Assembly (NCBI RefSeq): GCF_018691265.1 | Contig: NW_024881298.1 | Coordinates: forward strand, 814,049-878,048 | Direction: 5' to 3' | Length of the DNA: 64,000 bases | Source: Tyto alba | Taxonomy: Eukaryota > Chordata > Aves > Strigiformes > Tytonidae | Shown: positions 21,630 to 50,989 of the stretch, piece by piece | Numbering within the stretch: the stretch's first letter is position 1 | Layout of the letters: each line of letters starts with the position of its first letter | Program-made: the position numbers and the translations under genes | The notes under the pieces: generated by a model | Told to the model about the DNA's origin: nothing | Databases searched by the model: none | The model's input: only the letters and a program-made list of their open reading frames with translations

Positions 21630-22350
21630 TGTGTGATCTGTAAATGGCTGGGATGGAGTTGATTTTCTTCATAGCAGCCCATAGGGTGATGTGCTTTGGA
21701 TTTGTTATTAAACCAGCACTGATAACACAACAGTGTTTTGGCTGTTGCTGAACAGTCCTTGCAGAGCATGAAGGCTTTCACTTTTTCCCACTCTGCCCCT
21801 GCAGCAAGTAGGCTGGGGGTACACAAGAAGTTGGCAGGGGCACAGCTGGGACAGCTGACCCCAAAGGACCGAAGAGATTTTCCATTCCATATGATGTCAG
21901 GCTCAGAAAACAAAACAAAACAAAACAAAACAACAACAACAACAACAAAAAAAAAAAAAACAACAAAAAACCCCATTCAATAAAAAAAAAAAAAAAAAAA
22001 AAAAACCAAACAAACAAACAAAAAAATTGAAACTCAATGAAAAAGGAAAAATGGGAGATTTTCGTAGTTGTGGCAGTTGTCTTCCCAAGCCCTGCTTTCC
22101 TAGCAATGACTAAACATCTGCTGCTGATGGGACATAGTGCATGAACTCCCCATTTTGCTTTGCTTGCACACGCAGATATTGCTTCACCTATTAAACTGTC
22201 TTTGTCCTGACCCATAAGTTTTCCTGCTTTTGCACTTCCAATTCCCTCCCCTGTCCTGCTGGGGTCGTGGGAGGCAGGGGACAGTGAGCAAATGACTCTG
22301 TGGGTGCTTAGCTGCTGCCTGGGGTAAACCAAACAGAACACCTACCACAG
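21630..22350 (+). mobile_element. ERVL-type LTR, sense, with A-rich simple repeats inside
   Basis: The same LTR family as at 1141, in the opposite orientation. 'ctgggatggagttgattttc' marks one side; the ATTAAA polyadenylation signal and 'actgtctttgtcctgaccca' lie at about 22186-22215. Between them, at 21907-22027, are (CAAAA)n, (CAA)n, A runs and (CAAA)n that are not part of the usual LTR and look like expansion or a retroposon tail. A second copy of the LTR end follows at about 22360-22480. Confidence 0.65.
21907..22027 (+). repeat. A-rich simple repeats
   Basis: CAAAA units, then CAA units, then two long A runs (the second over 20 bases), then CAAA units. Confidence 0.9.
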
Positions 22351-22479
22351 TGTCATCATTTCTGGTATCTCCTTTGACCCACACACATCTCGATCCATGA
22401 GCTTTCCCTCTTGTCCTGTTGAGTGGGCTGAGTGAGTGAGCAGCTGGGTGGCTGTCTAGCTGCTGGTCAAAGTTAACAC

Positions 22480-22700
22480 ACCACAGGGCCACATCAGGAC
22501 TGCAGTGTCCAGTATGGGGTTCCCCAGCACAAGAAAGATCCTGACAGACTGGAGCGAGTCCTGCAGAGGCCAGAAGGATGGTTGGGGCCTGGAGCACATT
22601 ATGGACAAGGACAGGCTGAGAGAGCTGGGGTTCTGAGAAATCCCTCAGAGCCAAACACTGCAGCAAGGACCCAGGCCAGTTGGTGGGATCTCGCTCAATG
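22480..22700 (+). repeat. CR1 LINE fragment, shared with 54890-55090
   Basis: A plus-strand CR1 piece ('cctgacagactggagcgagt', 'aggatggttggggcctggag', 'aggctgagagagctggggtt'). The same copy with the same downstream flank recurs at 54890-55290, so the insertion predates the local duplication. Confidence 0.65.
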
Positions 22701-23938
22701 GATATTTTCAGTATTTGTCAAGACAAGCCCATCAGCACCTGATCTAGCTGGAGCTGTCTGAGACGGGGCTTGGCTGAGAGACCGGCTGTGGCAAGAGCTA
22801 CGGGACTTGTTGCGTAATGAGTGTCAGTAGGAAACTGGTTTCCTTTTTATTAATAATGGTGGTAAAGTTGGGTATCATTGGTGTTTCCTCTTCCAGGACT
22901 TTTCCAGCCCAGCCCAGCCCCAGCCCAGCTCTCCCCACCTACCCTGGCCCCAAGGCAGTACCCACCACAGGGTGCTGCAATACTCTGGGCACTCAACCAC
23001 AGCTCCAGCTCCTCAGAAGGGCACAGCAGCTCCTGGAGGTCAGACAGGGGTTCAGCCTTCCCACAAGCACCAGGGATGATGCTGGCCAAAAGGGCAGGAG
23101 GAAACAGAGGCCAGTCAGTCTCTAGCTCTGCTGCATTCATCCGGTAGGTTGTCCCTAACCTCGACTGCATTTACACGCTTCCCTTCCCCCACCAGCCCTG
23201 CTCCCCAGCACAGAACAAGAGTCCTGGCCCTGGGCCTCCTCAGGCAGCTCCTGCACCTCTCCCGTCTCCCTTTCCCATGCTCACTGGGTTCACACTGACC
23301 CCCAGGGCACTGCAGAGTCCTTGCTTGCATATACCTTGATTTAGTGCTTTGCTTTTGGGGGACGTCAACTTCGAGGGTGTTTCACTTTGTGTGTGTCCAT
23401 TCCTTCCCACCCCAGGGCATGTGGTGACCCCTACTCCTCTCCTGACCAAATTATTTTCCATAAAGAGAGCTATATGCCATGAGTCCTGGCATATATGAAG
23501 CAGCCTGAGGAGGTAGTGGGGAGCTCATGTACCATCTTACACCAAGAAGAGAACCTTTAAAAGCTGAACTCTTTGTCCAGTGGAACCCAATGGTATTGTG
23601 AGCTTAACTCCAGACACAGGGAGAACATAAGGAGAAAAGATTTTTTAAAAGACCAATTCCTTAGACATTTTATTGGCAGCCACTTTGGAGGAAGAACCTA
23701 GCCTTCAGGCACTGCACTCAGGAGAACCCATTTTATTCAAGAGCTGCTATTGGACACGTCACATCTGACACAGTGTGGTGCAAGAGTCAGACACGGCAGG
23801 AAAAATCCTCAAGAGAAGTAGTATAAATCCAGAAAATTATCTATATGTAGGATTATTACAGGGAGAATAGCAGACTCCTGGCCTAAGATAAACTCTGGGA
23901 AATGTGAAGTGACTTGAGACAGGTTGTTGTCAGTGAAA

Positions 23939-24676
23939 CTACATCCCTTGGGTCAGTTTCCATAGGGCATCCTTGAGCTGCTGGTTCCTCGTGCTGTAGG
24001 TGAGGGGGTTCACTGCAGGAGGCACCACCGAGTACAGAACGGACAGCACCAGGTCCAGGGTTGGGGAGGAGATGGAGGGAGGCTTGAGGGAGGCAAAGAT
24101 GGCAGTGCTGAGAACCAGGGAGATTATGGCCAGGTGAGGGAGGGATGTGGAGAAGGCTTTGTGCCGTCCCTGCTCAGAGGGGATCCTCAGCACGGCCCTC
24201 AAGCTTTGTGCCTAGCACAGTGCAATGAAAACAAGGCAGCCAAATGCAACAAAGACAGTAACCACGATAGCCGAACTTCCCTGAGGTAGGAGTCTGAGCA
24301 GGCAAGCTTGAGGATTTGGGGGATTTCCCAGAAGAACTGGTCAACAGCATTGCCTTGGTGGAGCGGTATTGACAATGTATTGGCTGTGTACAGCACAGCA
24401 TAGAGAAACCCACCGCCTCAGGCAGCTGCTGCCATGTGGACACAAGCTCTGCTGCCCAGGAGGGTCCCGTAGTGCAGGGGTTGGCAGATGGCAACGTAGC
24501 GGTCGCAGGCCATGACGGTGAGGAGAGACTGCTCAGCTGACATAAAAAAGAAAAAGAGCTGAGCCACACACCCTTGGCAGGAGATGACCCTGGTGTCCTG
24601 CAGGGAATTGACCACGGATTTGGGAACAGTGGTGGAGATGGAGCCCAGGTCAAGGACTAAAAGATTGAGGAGGAAG
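23939..24676 (-). pseudogene. OR14-like olfactory receptor pseudogene, 5'-truncated
   Basis: The remains of an OR14-type receptor closely related to those at 12507 and 58211. Recognisable pieces are MACDRYVAICQPLHY (helix 3 end), YTANTLSIPL, DQFFWEIPQILKL, HKAFSTSLPHLAI (helix 6) and NPLTYSTRN (helix 7). It is broken by a TGG-to-TGA change (24418-24420), a one-base shift near 24283 and a stop near 24211. Everything before helix 2 is missing; the homology ends at the first base of the solo LTR at 24677. It cannot make a receptor. Confidence 0.9.
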
Positions 24677-25344
24677 TGAGAGAAGGCCTAAACTATTTCT
24701 CTTGTTTAGAGCAAAAAGGTTGTTTATGGTAGAATCCTAGCTGGTCAGCATATTCTACTCGTATTATTTTCTTCCTTTCACTCACATAGTTTAGTCAACT
24801 CCTAGGCAGAATTAATATCAAGGTGTTTTGAAATATGCAACTTCTCCCTCAGAAAATTTAAGTAGGCCTTCAGATGGTTCATTCAGTTTCCTGAGTATCC
24901 CTGATAACAAGGGCCTGAGACGCCAGTGTCAAGATAATCACCTGGGAATTAGTTTAAACTGACCTTCTTGGAGCATGCCAGGGCCAAAGAATGGATGAGC
25001 TAACTGCATGACCATATGTGGGCAAAGGAATCCCAAAGTTCAATCACCGGACACTGTGAGGAAGACTATGAATGACCACCAGAGGGGGAAAAGACCCTAA
25101 CCCTAATTTTATCACACATGATCAGACTATGTAGATAAATTTTAGGAAATCTTATGTAGATGTAGATTAGTTCTCAGAAATCCACTGAATATGTACAAGC
25201 TCACAGCATATATTCTCTGTGATTGTACCTGTCTGTGGGAGCACTCATGGTGGAGTGATCCCTAGTGCTGTCCAGCGCTGCTAATAAAGAATACCTGCTC
25301 AGCAGTTCTACTGGATTCTAAGTGTTGAGTGAATTTCTGTGTCA
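24677..25344 (+). mobile_element. Solo LTR, 668 bp, flanked by gaag
   Basis: Starts TGAGAG and ends TGTCA. AATAAA lies at 25281-25286 within 'gctgctaataaagaatacct', a stretch typical of songbird ERV LTRs. The four bases before (24673-24676) and after (25345-25348) are both gaag, which fits a 4-bp target duplication. Yet the left flank is OR sequence and the right flank is not, so the match may be chance after recombination. Confidence 0.75.
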
Positions 25345-26236
25345 GAAGGAGCAGACCCTGCGGCCCTGGCTGGAGCAGTCGGGGTGGGGGTGGCTCGGGG
25401 GCACCGCAGGGATGTGCCCGGGCTCGGCTCCAGGAGGAAACCACAGACTTCCTGCCTGGGCGCTGTGGGGGGAGCGCGAGGAGCGCTGCGAGGCCACGTG
25501 GGCTGTGGTTTGTGCACCTGCATGCTGCAGCTCCCGAGCCCCCCGCGGGGAATAACGGCCCCTCGGTGACATGCTGAGAGTCAGAGATCTGTCTGAGCTG
25601 CTTGTCTGCTGCCAGGACAGGGACATGGCCCAGCCCCAGCTCGTTTGAAGGGACCTTCCATGGGGCTCTCCAGGGAGGGACGGGTGAGCCAGCGCTCCTG
25701 GGATGGGGCTCTGGCCTGGGCTAAGGCCCTTTCCCCGCTGCTGCTCCCAGCACAGAGGGGTCTGAGGACAGGGGCAGGGGCTCTTTCCTTCCCCCCCTGA
25801 CACAGCCCCCGGTGTCATCCCAGCCCCGTGGTTCCCGTGGCATGGGGATGGCTGGGCACTCGCACCTTGGGCTCTTGGATGTGCCGGGTATAGGAGATGC
25901 TCAGTGCTCCTGGCTCACACAGCAGGGTTCAAGGCATGAAAAACCCATTTCCCCCACTACAGCCAGCCCTGTCCTGTGACCCTGCACCACCACAGTGATG
26001 TGACACCTGCAGCAGAGCCATCCCTCATATATGGTCATGAATGGCACTGGAGACATTCATTGGAGGGCTGGGCTGTGTCGGAGGGGAGATAACTCCCGAT
26101 AATGTCTAAAAAGGTGCTGCTGCTTTGATTGGCTCCTCCCATAGCTGGCCTGGCATCTGCAGAGCTATATTGCCCTCCCGTCATCATTGTCCCCGTGAGT
26201 CCCCAGGAGCTGTGACAGGAGTGTGGCACGGCAAGG
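25345..26236 (+). promoter_or_regulatory. Upstream region of the SRCR receptor gene
   Basis: GC-rich sequence with no coding exon. Near the start of the gene are an inverted CCAAT box ('gattggctcc', about 26128-26137), a GATA-like 'gagataac' and a TATA-like 'gctatattg' (about 26163), which could form a promoter 70-110 bp before the first ATG. The elements are seen; their use is inferred. Confidence 0.4.
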
Positions 26237-43467
<17,231 letters not shown>

Positions 43468-43545
43468 GCCATGGGCAGCAGTAACCGCCGGGAGTTTCCT
43501 CCATTTTTATTCCCATTTTTATGCTGTGCATTCTTGTATTTGCTT

Positions 43546-43551
43546 ATTAAA
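43546..43551 (+). terminator. Polyadenylation signal of the SRCR receptor gene
   Basis: ATTAAA about 80 bases after the stop codon, followed by a G/T-rich stretch. It is the first such signal after the last exon. Confidence 0.7.
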
Positions 43552-43569
43552 AGCCTCTGGGGGCTTTGA

Positions 43570-46284
43570 CCCAGAGCTGGTGCTTCCTAGCCAGGTGTCA
43601 GGGCATCTCCCTGAGGCTGCTCAGAGGGAGCAGAGAACAGAGACATAGTGGTAGGGAAGGGGCACGTCTCAGGGACAGCAGGCTTGGGGTCAGCCTGTGG
43701 GGCTGCGTGAGGCCATGGTCCCTGGGGAATAATCTTGGTGACAGAGACATCTCCATCCTGCTGCCCACAGGCAATTTCTAGACAAAATGGCTCTCTGATA
43801 GGTCCTGTGATGCACCCCAGTGGGAGCACCCATTCCCTCCCCCAAGGGTTCCAGCTGCTCTTTCCCCAAGGCCCTGCCTGGGCCACACCGGTCCCACAGT
43901 GCAGAGGCCACGACAGAGCTTCCATGTCAGGGTGAGCCCTGGGCTTTTGTCTCACAGAAGGGAGCCCTAAGGTGACTGCAGGGCCCTGAATGCCCCAGCC
44001 AGCCCCAGGTGGGATCATGGCCCGCGGATTAGCTCCCACAACGCTTGGGAGGCAGCTCTGCTCCCCACTGCCCTGGCACAGGGTGCAGAGCCACCTCCTG
44101 GGAAACACGTGGCTGGGATTCCCTCTCCTCATGCTCTGCCAGGACCCCAGTCTCCATGGACTGTTCCTCCTGCCTTTCAGACCCGTGGCAGCCCTGGGCA
44201 GCCCTCCTCCTGCTCCCCTCCAGCTCTCACCCCTGCCCCCCTGCTGCCTTGCCAGGGATGTCAGTTTGGGTTGTGTGTGGGGCAGTACTTGTGGGCAGGT
44301 ACAGGAGGGCTGGGAGCACCGAGGATGAGGGGACCGTTCCCTCAGCGCTGTTAGAGGGCCAGGGGGATGGAGAAAGCTTCCCCACAAGATGCGTGAAGCA
44401 GCCAAAAGCCGTGGTCCAGCCCCTGGCCTGGAGAAGGGCCCATCTGGGAGGATGCTCGTGTGGGCACATTTCCATGGCAGTGGAGATTTTGTGTCCCTCC
44501 ACTAAAACAAGTGATGCTGGGAGCTGAGCCAGGGTCCCTCTCCCTCAGCTGGGGTTTCACCTGCCCCAGCACCCATGGCACAGAAACCTTGTGCAGAAGC
44601 CAGGCTGGGAGAAGAGTTTGGCACCTGGGCAGGACCTGGCGCCCCAACTGCCCTCCCTGCTCCCACTGGTGGGTCTCCGCACTCCACCAGATCTTCCCCA
44701 ATGGGCTTCTCTGCTGCAGGCTGGAAGGTGCATTGGGTGTCTGTGGCAGGATTGCCTGTGGGGAGTAGCTGCAGCTCCATAGGATCATAGCAAACAGCAG
44801 GATCTGGCCCTGGAGCAGAAGTGGGGAGGAGGCAGATGTTGCCAACATCCTCTCCTATTGCAGTGTTGCCCCATTCCCTGCTGGGAGCTCCTCCACCCCT
44901 GGGCTGACCCTGGGGGCACCTGGGGGGAGCCGAGGTTCACACATCCCTCTGCCCCACACCCGAGAGCCTTCCTGCTGGCAGCCCCCCATGGGAGAGCAGC
45001 CTTCCCAGGGCAAGACCCCCACAGTGATGCGTGACATACATGGGAATTGCAAACACAGCCTGGAGAACTCCCACTGGGATAATCTCCAGCCCTGCATCTC
45101 AGAGAAATAAGGTGTAAAGGTGAAGTAAAGAAGAGGGGAGTGTTATCTTCTGAACACGGGATGGTGGGGGCCTCTGGGCAGTATGGACACTGATCTGCAC
45201 ACTCAAGGTGCCCCAAGTGGGAACTGGGGAGAAGAGCCCAGTGCCTGTCCGGTATGACTGCCCCACCAGCTCTGCCCTCCCGCAGGTGTAATATTTCTCC
45301 CATAATCTCGCACCTGGTAGAGGTTTGCTTCTTCCTCCTTGAGGGAATAAGCCCCAGGTGTGGGTGTGCTTGAGGGGGCAGCACCCCTGAGCAGAAAGAA
45401 CCTGTTTCATGAATTTTGGGACTTAACAGTCTGGCCCTGCCAGCTGGGTCCCTTCTGTGCAGCAAAGCAAGATTGCCACTGTGCCCCAGATCTGTGGCTG
45501 CTCCTGCAGCTCCTGAGGATCTACCTGAGGGGGGTCGCAGTGAGACACCAACCCTCAACACTGTTGCCCCACACTGGGCAGAGCTCAACTGTGGAAAGCC
45601 CATGGGAAAGCAGCCTTATTTCTCTGAGTTTGGACTCCCTGTTCCCAAGGGCTGGGTACCCTGCAGTGAAAGTCCGTGTCTCTCACCCCGTTTTGGTTGC
45701 CAGTGTTTTTGCTGGGGGAGCAGCCGAGGCACCATGTCCTGGCCCTCGTTGCCTGGGCATGGCTGTGGACAGGCCTGTGCTTCCCCAATCCCACCAGCAC
45801 AGGGTGCGCAGAGACAACAGTCACCCCATGAATAAGAGGTGGGCACCGGCCCCACTAGTCCCACCTCTGCTGAGCTGTGCCTGACTTCAGCAGCTCCACA
45901 TTCCCTGAACTGAGGCTCTGCTCCAGCCAGTGGTGCCGGTGGAAGGAGAAGCACCTGGAGACAGGGTCAGGGTAGGAAATGTCATTCCTCCGGCTGGGAG
46001 TCCCACAGCCCTGCCCAGGCTCATCCAACTCAGACACCCCTACCTGCTGGCACAGAGGAGTGCTTCCCATGTGGTTTGGGATCTCCCCCTGGAGAAAAGA
46101 CAATCTCAGAGCCTTGCCCCTGCAAAGCCACCAGGGCAGTGTGGCCCTGGTCCCAAAGGACACCTGGGCTGGACCAGCACTCTCACAGAACATCCCTCAG
46201 TGCAGCCAGAAAGGATTCCGAGCATGCTGCTGACATCTTTGCCCTCCCTGAGGGCTCCCCACAGGGAAGCACACTCTGCTGCCC
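43570..46284. other. No gene seen
   Basis: GC-rich sequence downstream of the receptor gene. There are many overlapping open frames on both strands without recognisable domains or splice patterns, and no further SRCR exon. Confidence 0.5.
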
Positions 46285-46357
46285 AGCGCTGTCCCTGTCC
46301 TGGAACCCAGGAGCTCCCCCATGCAAAGCAGCTGCTCGGCCACTGAGCTACAGCCCC
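46285..46357 (-). pseudogene. tRNA-Ala(UGC)-like pseudogene
   Basis: On the minus strand this begins GGGGCTGTAGCTCAGTGG, a good A box, with TTTGCAT at the anticodon loop (UGC) and GGGTTCCAG near the T loop. Total length is 73 and six of seven acceptor pairs form. The anticodon stem (GCTGC against GGGGG) and T arm do not fold properly, so it is probably a decayed gene. Confidence 0.5.
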
Positions 46358-47564
46358 TGGAGACCTGCCAGCAGGAGAGACACTCTCCTCCCATGATGTG
46401 TCTATGCCAATCACAGTGCCGTTGTCCCCTAGGTACCCTGGGACCCTCTGCAGAAAACAGCACCTGAAGCCTCCTGAGATGGGGGAAGTCAGGACTGGCT
46501 CTCCACTGGGGCCTGATCCTGCCCTAGGGCTGCACTGCAGAGTGCTGCCCCTTTACCGTCTCTGCAGGGCAGTGGGGCAGGAGGAGGCTCTTGCTGCAGG
46601 CACTTCTCCCATGCTCTGACCCATTCTGGGCTAGGTCGATGGAGAAGAAAAAACCCCTGAGCCCCCTTTGCCCCCCAGGACAACACCCCTCTCTGCCACA
46701 TCTGTCCCCAACTCCACAGCAGGGGCAGTGCAACAGGGTGAGGGAAATTCCCTCCCTGGGGTGAGTTGCCCCCAGGCTCTGATGGCATCCCAGGGTGTGT
46801 GGTGGGGGCACACAGGGGCAGAAATCCTATAACCCCTCCTCCAGTCACTGGGCCTTGCCCTGCACCACTCCTCCCACCAGCATCCCAGGAGGTGAGGTGG
46901 GCAGCAGGCTTCCATCTCCCTGGGGCTGTGGGTGTGGGTTGGGCTCAGGGACCTCCCCACTCCTTCAGCGCTGAGGGTGGTCCTGACAGCAAAGCAGTGC
47001 CCTGAGACAGCCCTGGCTGGGGTCTCCGTGGCAGGGTGGCTGAGCACAGGCAGCTGTTAACTCCAAGGCTGAGAGCCTGACCACATGCAGGGGTGGTGTC
47101 TTCGTGGTTGTAAACATGGGGCAGTTGTGCTGCTCAGCTGCAAGAAGTGCCTCTCCCTGGGACTGGGGGGACAGTGGCCTCCCTGTGGGCAGTGTGCCCT
47201 GGTCTGGGAACTGAGGTTGAGGTGAAGGATGTGTGTGAGGAGGGGAGCAGTCTGTGCACCAGTGAGAATGACCATGAGGAGAGAGACAGAGTCTTTGCAG
47301 AGACCCCTCAGTGGAGAGATCCCGATCCCTGTGGAGCAGGGAAGGAGACCCAGCTGGAGAACACTCCAAAGACACACTGAGTGGAGAGTCCTGCGCAGGG
47401 GAAGGCTGGGGGCTTGTGGTGCAAGAGGAAGGCTCCTTCTAACCTGTAGATGTGCAGCTACAGTGCACGGGCAGTGCTCTGGCAAGAGGGGAAGGAGCAA
47501 GGAGGGCCAGGGCAGGATGGATGAAGGCAGCCGGGCTCTGCAAGACCCTAAGGGAGAAAAACAT
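46358..47564. other. No gene seen
   Basis: Sequence between the two tRNA-like elements, without recognisable content. Confidence 0.5.
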
Positions 47565-47637
47565 TGCTGAAGCCCGTGGTTGAGCCAAGGACCTTTAGAT
47601 CTTCAGTCTAACTCTCTCCCAGCTGAGCTACTTCAGC
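47565..47637 (-). tRNA. tRNA-Phe(GAA)-like gene, possibly a pseudogene
   Basis: 73 nt on the minus strand. The acceptor stem GCTGAAG/CTTCAGC pairs perfectly with discriminator A. The A box TAGCTCAGCTGGGAGAG is intact, the anticodon stem TTAGA/TCTAA is perfect around CTGAAGA (anticodon GAA), and the variable loop is normal. Against function, the first D-stem pair is lost and the T arm (CTTGG CTCAACC ACGGG) has two wobble pairs, one mismatch and a changed B box. No T-run terminator is seen directly after it. It could be a diverged functional copy or a recent pseudogene. Confidence 0.65.
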
Positions 47638-48240
47638 CCTGCCCCAGCAGACCTTGTCCCTGTGCCACCTGTGCCAGGCCACAGCCTGACACACATGAGG
47701 AGAGCTCCTTGGGGACGTTCCCAGGAAAAAGCTGTGCCCAGTGCAAGCAGAGTGGGCCTGGCCTCTCCCTGTCTCTGTGGCCAGGTGGGCTCCAGGTGTG
47801 GGGTGGGTGCCAGCTTACAGTGGGAGTGACAAGGTATGTGTTGGGTCTTAAATACAAAGGTGATGGTTGCAAAGTCAAGTGAGCAGGCCAGGAGCATACA
47901 GCTGCAAAGGCTGAGGGTGAAAGAAGTGTGGGGTTGGTGGCAGACCCCTCTCACAGGGAAGAGAAGGCCCAGGGGAGGAAGAGCTCGTGCTGGTGCCATA
48001 GGCTTTTGCTTCATTCTTGCCTGAGCCGGAGCATTTTGTTCAATGTTGGGAGACCACATGTAGGGGGAAAGGAGGCTCGGAAACCTCCAAGGGTCTGGGT
48101 TGCAGAGCCTCTCAAGATAACCTCTTCCAGTGTGTAAGTGACGTCATGGTTATGACCTCATGGTCCTCATCTCCTGCCTGAACGTTCTTTCCACTTTTGT
48201 CCCTTGCCTGTCCTTTTCCCACCATACATCACGATGAAAA
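47638..48240. other. No gene seen
   Basis: No coding frame or repeat is recognised between the Phe-like tRNA and the CR1 element. Confidence 0.5.
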
Positions 48241-48690
48241 GCCTGGCTCTGATTTCTTAGCTGCCTGAGAGGTACTGAAATGCTCCTACGAGGTTTCCCG
48301 AAGCCTTCTCATCTCCATACTGGAGAGTGTTCCCTCAGCCTTTCCTCAGGTGGGAAGCTCTCCAGCCCCCTGCACATCTACACATGCCCGACTGTATTGG
48401 TGCCTCTTCACTGAGCTTGCTCCAGTTGATCAATGTCCTTCCTGTACTGGGGGCAGGAGGCCCCAAACTCAGTGCAGTACTGGGCATGTGGTCTAGCAAG
48501 CACTGAATGGAAGGGGAGAATCCCTCCCCCTCATCTCCTGGCCATGCTCCTCCTCAGACAGCCAGGATGCTGTTGGCTTTCTGGGTTGCCAGCCGTCACC
48601 GCTGACTCACGTGCAGCTTGTTGTCCACCATGACCCCCAGGGCCTTTTCTGCTCAGCTGCACCCCACCCAGGGCTGTTGCCCAGGGTTAG
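48240..48690 (-). repeat. CR1 LINE fragment
   Basis: The plus strand reads the reverse of CR1: 'tgaaaagcctggctctgatt', 'ccccaaactcagtgcagtac', 'gccaggatgctgttggcttt', 'gttgtccaccatgaccccca'. The element is on the minus strand and has no open frame. Confidence 0.75.
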
Positions 48691-50380
48691 GCCAGCCCAG
48701 GGAAAGACTTGGTTGAAGATGAGGGGTGTTGAGGGAAAGGATTAGGGAGGTAGGTAGGGCTTAGATTTCAGGCATCTGGTGAGGGTTTCAGCTTCAGTGA
48801 TCAGGGCAGGGCTAAGGATGAGAGCTCACCTTTCAGGGTTAGGTGTTAGGGTATAAGCAAAGGTGTAGGGTGAGCTGGGCAGTGCCAGGCCTGAGGGGCA
48901 AGGATGTTATACTCTGCGTGTATTTGTCCTCAGAGTGACCGGGGGAAAACCTCAGCTGCTGATGACCAAAGGCATCACCATTCAAATGGGCTGGGAATTA
49001 GCACTGAGCCCCTTGGCAGGGCACATCCAAGGAGCTACACGACACAGGATGTCTCTGTCTCCTTTCTTTGTCACCCTGAAGTCACTTGCCTCTGTTCTTC
49101 TGCTCTAATCAGCCCCCAGAGAGGCTCACGTCAATCTCCTGAGGGAGCTTCCTCACCCAAACCCCTCAGCACGCCCCACTAAACCCCAAAGACTCCTTAT
49201 TTCTCCCGTAGCTCTCCAGACTCAGTAACATTCACCTGGGAGCTTGTTAGAGTGTAGCAACTATAATTAGTTTATTCTTGCATCTTAATTTCTGTCCGGT
49301 TGCAGGGGGGCTTTTAGAACAGCCTGTCTTCGAGGATGGGTTTTGCTTAATACAATGATGTTAACAACCACATGATGTAACACAAGTTCATTTCTTTCTC
49401 AGTTTTACCTCAGAAATGCTTGGAACACTGACAAATGATTTTTCAGTTGACTGTAAAATGTTGCCCACAACACCCCAACTTCATTTGCTAGAGGTGGGCA
49501 TGGGCTAAGGAGGCACAGGAAGATGGGCAGGGAGATCACTAGAGGCATGAGTTGGTGACAAGGCTCTGGGCTAGAAATTTGGCCAAGAAGGTGGAAAAGT
49601 TGATTTAAACTGCTAAACTCTCTCTTTAGCCAACTTGCTAATTGTGTGTATGTTTATAATTTCCTATCTATTTGTCTAGCATATTCCTTATATGGTCATC
49701 GCTTGAGGAAAGTAGACCTTAGTGGAGGCTTGGACTTGGCATACAGTTGAGAACTTCATTGTTGATTTTTTTTTTTTTTTTTTAATAATTTATATCATGT
49801 TTTACTTCCGTTTCTTTAAAATTAATAAGAGTTCTGTGACTATTTACAGTCAAGTCTCAGGGTAAATCAGGTGGGAATTGGTGCAAAGGAGCTGTAACAT
49901 TCAGCTGTGAACATCAGTGTGGAAGTCTGATGTAGAAGAATGCAAGTCCCAGGCAGCCCCTGAGGGAAATGATGGGGCTGGGGAGGTAGGGAGGAAAGTT
50001 GCCCATACAGTGGGGGACCATGAGGAGACTGCTGTTGCTACATTTCCTGTTCTCCTTAGAAGACCCTCTGAATTGGAGAAAGTTTCTATCACTTTTGCAA
50101 AATTAAAAAAGGATTAAAAACCCCTTCAAAATTAAAAAAAAAAAAAATGTTTTTTTATGAAGTTGTCATTAAAATCTTCCACTTTAAGTAGACTCCTGAG
50201 GCCTCTCCAATTAGCTGTACAAGCCTGGAAGTCCAGAAATAAATGATGGAAGACATGTGGCTCCTTTGGGTTTTCTGCACTTTGATGAACCCTGTGGTGT
50301 ATTTGGTGCTTGAACCTCAGATAGTGAGAGGAGCTGAACCAGCCTCTGAAGGGGTTACAGTCAGAAGCAAAAGCCAAAGT
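48690..50380. other. No gene seen; AT-rich part
   Basis: 48690-48880 is rich in loosely TTAGGG-like words. 49200-50160 is AT-rich with an 18-T run at 49766-49783 and A runs near 50135. No family or gene is recognised. Confidence 0.5.
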
Positions 50381-50830
50381 GTCTTGGAGTGTTAATTGGC
50401 CCCTCTGAGGCCCATTACAGACCAGGTGTCCCCGTGGATTAGCCAGAGAAGAAAATTGGGGGCTGTGAGTACAGGTAGGCAAAGGCACTGTGCAAGGGGA
50501 GCTGATGCTGAGTAAAACTTGATATATTTTATCATGCCAAGTGGTCAGCCCCAAGAAGGGGGATCCTGACCCTCACACTGGCTCAGGGCTCTTCCTGGGG
50601 CACTGTGGGGTGGGGTGGGCAATGCTGAGTGGAGGACAGTGGTACCACAGCTCCCAGCCTCCCTGGGGGGCTGCAAGGAAGGCACGAGGCCCCAGTTCCA
50701 TGCAATTATCATGTCGCCTTCCAGGCCTTGGTAGCAGAGACAACTGCCATAGCCAAGGGGACGGAGACCCCCAGGCTGTGGACACCCAACCTATGGCATC
50801 TCCCAGCCTTTCCTGAGATCTCTCCTTCCT
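50380..50830. repeat. Duplicated block shared with 15050-15420
   Basis: 'gctgatgctgagtaaaactt', 'cagggctcttcctgggg' and 'gcagagacaactgccatagc' have clear counterparts at 15148, 15271 and 15392, in the same order and orientation. No coding role is seen. This links the two OR surroundings. Confidence 0.6.
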
Positions 50831-50989
50831 CCCTGCCTGTTCCTTGGAACACAAAGCATTGCACTGATCCAGGCTCTGTCTGACCTCTGGCACCACAGCA
50901 CTACCCTTCAAGGGACACTTCTTTCTCCTCTTGTCCAGTCTAAACCTCCCAAGCTGCACTTTGCGATGCTTTTCCCTTCACAGGTGGTT

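Larger units (their letters stand above)
22480..24676. repeat. Segmental duplication unit around the OR pseudogene
   Basis: Ordered similarity to 54890-55300 and then 57060-58900. It comprises a CR1 piece, a flank with 'gttgggtatcattggtg', the OR-flanking block (22880-23160), a further flank (23640-23930) and the OR coding region. In the other copy a solo LTR (55962-56756) and further sequence separate the two parts. Shared order shows one ancestral unit. Confidence 0.7.

Noticed and set aside
25085..25102. ccctaaccctaa near the OR pseudogene
   Set aside because: Two units only, and they lie inside the solo LTR.
48700..48880. Telomere-like words (ttaggg, gttaggg, agggttagg)
   Set aside because: They are scattered and irregular, with no tandem phase, so an interstitial telomere cannot be supported.
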